A stretch of DNA of 64,000 bases from Chamaelirium japonicum (taxonomy: Eukaryota; Streptophyta; Magnoliopsida; Liliales; Melanthiaceae): positions 91,433,033-91,497,032 of the forward strand of contig OX393549.1 in assembly GCA_947650365.1 (NCBI GenBank), written 5' to 3'. Shown one piece after another: positions 59,107 to 64,000 of this stretch. The stretch's first letter is position 1. Every line of letters starts with the position of its first letter. The notes beneath the pieces are model-generated. The model had not been told where the DNA came from, ran no database searches, and saw only the letters and a program-made list of their open reading frames with translations. A program made the position numbers and the translations under genes.

Positions 59107-59890
59107 CAATAAGTCCCTCCAAACTTCAAGTTTGATTGTTTCATATCGTTTAAAAGATAAAAATACCCATACATGTGACTGTACAAGCAAGTAAATATAT
59201 AGAATCCGGATTTATATACCCAAATCACTATAGTAATGGATACACTTTTCGGGCTGGTTGTTACTTTTGCTACAGTGAAATTACTGTAGCAAAACGAAAA
59301 TAGGCGAGATTTTTTTTAAAAAAAAATTTACCACTTTAGCGAAAAAAGTAACAATATGTAGTAAAATAGTAACAATCTGCGATACAAGAATAACAATTTC
59401 TAGTAAAAGTGTAACAAAATGCAGTACATAAGTAACAATCTGTAGTAGAAGAGTAACAATCTGCAGTACAAGAGTAACAATCTGCAGTACAAGAATAACA
59501 AATTTTTTTACTACTTTAGTGAAAAAAGTAATAATATGTAGTAAAATTGTAACAATCTGCAGTACAAGAATAACATTTGCAGTAAAAGTGTAACATTCTG
59601 CGGTACATAAGTAACAATCTGCGGTACAAGAGTAACTATCAATCTGTGGTACAAAGAGTATCAACCTTTTTTTTAGCGATTTATTAAAGAAAAAATTACT
59701 ACAGTGATTTCATAGTAGCAAGAGTAACAATCTGTCCGAAAAAAATATTGCTACAGTGATTTATATCCATGTGTACGGATTCTATACACCATCATGCACA
59801 GTTACATGTAGATCAAAATGGGTTTATGTGTCCGAAACAGTCGCATGAAGGGATAAAATGGATAACATTTGTTACTGAGGGGCTTTAGCC
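59107..59890. mobile_element. MITE with an internal nested minisatellite
   Basis: Inverted matches run inward from both ends: AAGTCCCTCC against GGGGCTTTA, ACATGTGACTGT (59171) against ACAGTTACATGT (59799), TATAGAATCCG (59198) against CGGATTCTATA (59776), AAATCACTATAGTAAT (59221) against ATTGCTACAGTGATTT (59746). The exact ends and target duplication were not resolved. Confidence 0.7.
59330..59670. repeat. 21-bp minisatellite with ~179-bp higher-order period
   Basis: Variants of AGTAACAATCTGCAGTACAAG recur about every 21 bases. CTTTAG[C/T]GAAAAAAGTAA[C/T]AATATGTAG occurs at about 59334 and 59516, so a block of eight or so units was itself duplicated. The minus frame reads a 7-residue repeat (LQIVTLL), which explains the 127-codon open frame. 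Confidence 0.88.
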
Positions 59891-61511
59891 ACAAAATAAA
59901 TGTTGTATGTCCTTTGCCTAATATAATTGTGTGATTTGCACCAACTATATTCGAAAGTCATACTATATGAATATTTACGCAAACATCGGCCCCACGATCA
60001 TCCCATCCGTCCAAAAGGGATGGTTTGGAAGAATCTTGCTAGATTTGATCATGCATCATAACTCCTCCAACTCTTCTTTAAGATGTGAGGAGCATGCATG
60101 CATCATCTCATTTCCTAATGCTAGTAAGTGTGGGCCGTGTGACCCCCTCTATTTGGCCCCATGCAAGCTCTCACATGGTTTAGTTGGTTGGGAATACTTT
60201 GGCTGGACTCTGGTGGGATCAATACCATTTGCTACCAAATAAATCCAACATCAAGTACGAACATCTGCCAAGAACATCCTGACGTGGCACATGAATCGTC
60301 CTCGTCACCACCGTCAGGCATCAGACAGCCTGTGAGATCAGGATGTTGGCGGTCGATGTTCCCACTCGATGTTGGAATAGCATTTAATAAGGCATACAAC
60401 CTTCTCCCCTTGCGTGGACAAATTTATAATTAGCTCTAGTGGTAGGACGCTCTAGATGGTCCCCTAATGTGCAAGGAGAAAGGGAGCAGTCTGATGCAGT
60501 GTAAAAGGGGTATGTCTGGCATGCACGGGTCGTGGCTGGGTGTACGTAAAGTTTAGATCGGACGGCTCTCTACTCTTTAGTGAACGGTCCATATGAGCAT
60601 CTCGAGCAACAGTCCGCTGCACCCTTGACAAGAGATCAGTTTAGCTAAATGACAAACAATTGTGTTGATAAAAATATCCCTAACTGTACATTAAATTTTC
60701 ATTTCCGCCCACTCGTCTCTAAAACTAAACCGAAACCTAAACCCTAAGATCTATAACCCATTGCCTGAATCCTAGACCTAGAAATTCTAAATCGAAGCTT
60801 AAACCCTAAGATCTATAGGCCATTGCCTAAACCCTAAACCTAACACCTTCCGTTGCCCATGGCCGGCTTCTCGCCTCCGTTGCTCGCCTCCATCGCCGCC
60901 CGCCGCCTCTGCTGCTCATGACTGTCTCCACCACCGCTGCTTACCGCCTGCCTCCGCCATGGCTGCTCGAGAGATATGGGGGAGAGACCGGAGAGGCCAA
61001 ATGAGGATAATTTTCGGGATTGTGAAAGAAAATCGGTACGATTAGTATTTAACCGAAGTGTTAATCCTAGGGATCTTAGGTTAATTACATCTTAAATCGT
61101 TCTTTTAAGCTAATCGCATGTGTTGTCAAAGACCTTAGCCAGATAATTAACCCAAAAAATTTCCATCATGCATGGCTTTGATCCCCCTCTTACGTGCTCG
61201 TGTGATGCACGTGTGGATTCCATGCAATATTTATAGGGCCGACAGTTGTGATTAGTTTCTTTTGTGGTAGTTGGTAGTTGTGGTAAGCTGTTACCAATAA
61301 TATCGGAATATAGTAGTTAAAAGATGCACATGTGGGTCATAAACGTAAGTTTCGGCTCGGAATTGGACCAACCAAACCCAACCCTCAGAGTGAATCAGTA
61401 AGATAAGTTGGTACGGATCTAAAGGGTGCTGCTACTTGCAACCCACAAATTACTAGCAGAGCACCCCCAACTTAACAAAAAAAAATGAAATATCAGATGA
61501 TTGTGAAGCTA
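59891..61511. other. Unassigned region
   Basis: No gene recognised. TAAACCCTAAGATCTATA occurs twice at 60738 and 60812 with related flanks (telomere-like CCCTAAA words). 60845-60960 is a CCGCC-rich stretch. Confidence 0.45.
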
Positions 61512-63155
61512 TGAACATAGCTTTCTTATGAAGCTAGCGTGGAGATTTTTTAGCCAAGAGAACTTGTGGGCGCGTGTCCTTGAGAAAAAGTACCTACATG
61601 GTGCTGATTTTTGGATGCACAAAATCCAACCTTACCACTCATATGTGTGGTCGAGCTTAATGCACATGCAGTAAAGAATATCTTAAAGAAGAGGTCTGCC
61701 GGTTAGCTAGAGATGGGCATAGCATCCAAGTTTTTAGAAGATCCATGGATCTCTAGTTGTGCCGGCTTTCCAATTAGCCTTACTCGAATCTCAACGAACC
61801 GTGTGATTGGAAATAAAGCGGTAGAAGACTTATATGTGGCTGATTTGTATGATAGGAGAAGGGGAGCGTGGAATCATAACATGTTGGTAGACATTGGCTC
61901 GGATACCTTCACACGGCTCAGATAGAAAGTATCAAACTTAGCTCAGAGGGGAGAACATGATACATTGGGATGGGTCTGGGGCTTCATCTGGTAAATTCTC
62001 GGTGGGCTACGGATATCGGACAAATTATCAAGACCTTCTTCGTAACTTCCAACAACCAGCTGGACTCTCCCAAAAACAATTCAATTGGAAGAGAATCTGA
62101 AAGTTAAAAGGGGTGTTACCTCGAGTTCAGATGTTTTTTTGGAGATTGATGGCTTCTAGTCTCCCGCTTCGTAGTTGTTTGGCCAACTTTATTCCTCCGA
62201 TATCTCCGAATTGTATCATGTGTCACCATGGCATGCATGGAGGACAGAAGGACACCTATTTTTTTGACTGCACCATCTCCCGCAGGGTATGGGAGTCGGT
62301 TTTCATTCCCTACCCATCAGGTATCCATGATGCCACTACTACGTCTCGCATGAATTTTTTTATGGGATCTTTGCATGCATAATTAAGAAAAATTGTCCTT
62401 GTCGATGTACATTTTTTGGGCTATTTGGAAGGAACGTAACAACACCATCTTTGAGAGGATTGCTCCCTTCCTTGGGGACCCCCAGAAGGATGATGGTACT
62501 AAACCAACTTGGCAGCGACCCCCGAAAGGATTCCTGAAATTGAATTTGGATGGATCGGTAGGAAGTTATTGGTCCGCGTGTGGCTTGGTTTATTCAGAAT
62601 GCTAGAAGCCAACTGATTTGATTTGCAGGCAAAGTATTTGAGGCAAGGACACCTCTTGAAGCGGAAGCTCTAGCCATAGTAGAAGGGATCAAGCTCTGCT
62701 TACAGCTCAAAATCAACAAGGTAATACTTGAGGGGGATAACCTCTCAGTCAATACGCTCGATCCTGTTGGAGGACACACCTCCTCCTTGGAAAATCCATA
62801 GGGTGGAATGCAAGAGACTCATCCAGCTGTTTACTATTTGCGAGCTAAACCATGTTTACAGAGAATGGCAACCAGGTGCATATGTTTTAGCTTCTCATGC
62901 ACTTTATTGTAACTCAAACTTCTCTTTATCCTCTCCTCCTGGCTGTATCTCTCACCTCTTTTTGAAGAGGCGCTTTGTAATGATATTATTCAAGATCATC
63001 AATGAGAATTATCCACCGATCTATTACACTCCTCCATTCTCTATCCCGGCTTATTGGCTTCGGGCAACCCGTTGGGATTGGTACCCAGTGTCGAGATAGA
63101 GAATGACAAGAGTAATGGGAGATTAGTTTTGAATTGCAAAAAAAAAAAAAAAAAA
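61512..63155 (+). pseudogene. LINE ORF2 3' part with zinc-binding and RNase H domains, poly(A)
   Basis: Blocks in order: MKLAWRFFSQENLWARVL and KYLHGADFW (61530-61615); FLEDPWISS (61733); VGYGYR-like reading near 62000; the zinc-binding RT tail with LPRVQMFFWRLMASSLPLRS, CIMCHHG and RRVWES (62113-62300); IFWAIWKERNNTIFE (62408-62455); then RNase H with FLKLNLDGSVG (62530-62562), ARTPLEAEALAIVEGIKLCLQL in part (62640-62707), VILEGDNLSV (62721) and HVYREW (62850). An A19-type run at 63139-63157 is the 3' tail. Plant L1 LINEs often carry such an RNase H. Several frameshifts and stops; 5' truncated, so no endonuclease or RT core. Confidence 0.9.
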
Positions 63156-63179
63156 GATGCGTCCCCAAAGCCTCCCAGA

Positions 63180-64000
63180 CACCGTCTCTACCACCGAAGC
63201 TGCCGATCCAATGCATCTCGTCGCCGCCGATCCCCATGCACCTCACCGTCGACTCTGCTGCCTCTGGTCCATGCAACCAACCCCCCGCGCCTCCGTCGCC
63301 ACCAATTCTCCTCATCCTCCTTTATTCTCCTCCTGCTCCTTCCTTCCCCCTCCTTCTTCCCTTCTTCTTCCTCATCCTCCTACCCCCCTTCTTTCTCCTC
63401 CACCTCCCTTCCCCCTTGATCTTCTTCCTCCAACCTGTAGACATTTTGTTTCTCCTGATCAACATGGATTTTCATAACATGTGTGTCAGGTGCATCCGAC
63501 AACCATGTTGGTCAGGAGCGGACCGAAATATCTCCAGGAATAAGGAGGAAGAGGAAGAAGAAGGGGAGGGGGGAGGAAAAAGTAGGACGAGGAGTGTGGA
63601 AGGAAGGTAGTGAAAAAGGCAAGGAGTAATTGAAAATGCTTAGTAATAGGCTTGTAATCATCGCAACCATGGGATTTTTATGGTTAGAGGAATTTCTACA
63701 CTATAAATATTTAACTCCTCTATTATGTAGTTAAATATCGATAATTAATTTATAATACTCATCAATTTTACTAATGTTGGGTTTGCTCCAACCCATGAGG
63801 CAATAAAGGCCCAACAACTACTAGTCGGGGAGAGAAAGGGGGGGGAGCCGTGTCATCGAAGCAGGCAGTCGGCCCCCTCTTCGTCTCTCTCTATGCATGC
63901 AATAGTGTTGTTAGATGTAGTTGTAGTTTATTCCCACATTATATGTGGGATTATAATGATGCGTGTTCTCTCCTTATTTAAGGATATGTGGTCTTACGCA
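63180..64000 (+). repeat. Dispersed repeat, copy 2 (paired with 45590-46182), cut by window end
   Basis: CCATGCACCTCACCGTC, a long CTCC-rich run at 63300-63430, AATAAGGAGGAAGAGG, and TGTTGGGTTTGCTCCAACCC at 63777 parallel copy 1. The long frames here are pyrimidine-run artefacts. Confidence 0.5.

Overview
This is repeat-dominated nuclear DNA from a flowering plant. The evidence is an intron-containing HD-Zip I homeobox gene, Ty3/gypsy and Ty1/copia LTR retrotransposons with tRNA-iMet-type primer sites, a Cassandra LTR carrying 5S rRNA sequence, TRIMs, plant L1-type LINE pieces with an RNase H domain, tRNA-type SINEs, and hAT/CACTA/Mutator-like MITEs. The C-terminus of the homeobox protein looks more like monocot (non-grass) members to me, but that is an impression, not a proof. 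A 500-N assembly gap lies at 53549-54048.

Layout. 0.7-13.8 kb is a three-level nest. A SINE is split by a gag-only Ty3/gypsy element (757-13733, target duplication CGCA[C/T]). That element is itself split inside one of its minisatellites by a chromovirus-like LTR element (3984-10656, perfect duplication GCCTT). The gag-only element carries four different tandem arrays; one is made of nine back-to-back hairpins. 13.8-15.6 kb has a complete TRIM and a 775-bp hAT-type MITE. 20.2-24.2 kb holds a minus-strand relative of the gag-only element, a LINE endonuclease fragment and a solo LTR inside a hAT-like element. 24.3-30.2 kb is a mosaic of MITEs, SINEs, a second TRIM and a Cassandra solo LTR sitting inside another LTR. 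33.2-39.4 kb is a decayed copia element that itself took a reversed gypsy LTR in its reverse transcriptase and a SINE in its 3' LTR. 42.3-43.6 kb is the one convincing host gene, a complete three-exon HD-Zip I transcription factor of the ATHB13 type on the minus strand. 45.6-64 kb returns to repeats: minisatellites, LINE fragments on both strands around the gap, a small non-autonomous copia-like element (54464-56918), a copia RNase H remnant, a hAT-like MITE, a MITE with a 21-bp/179-bp nested minisatellite, and a 3' LINE end with a poly(A) tail.

All transposon coding regions are broken by stops and frameshifts, so none can act alone. The homeobox gene is the only open, well-structured coding unit; its regulation may include a short in-frame upstream ORF ending three bases before the start codon. 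LTR boundaries were set by eye from TG/CA ends, primer sites, polypurine tracts and target duplications; percent identities were not computed.
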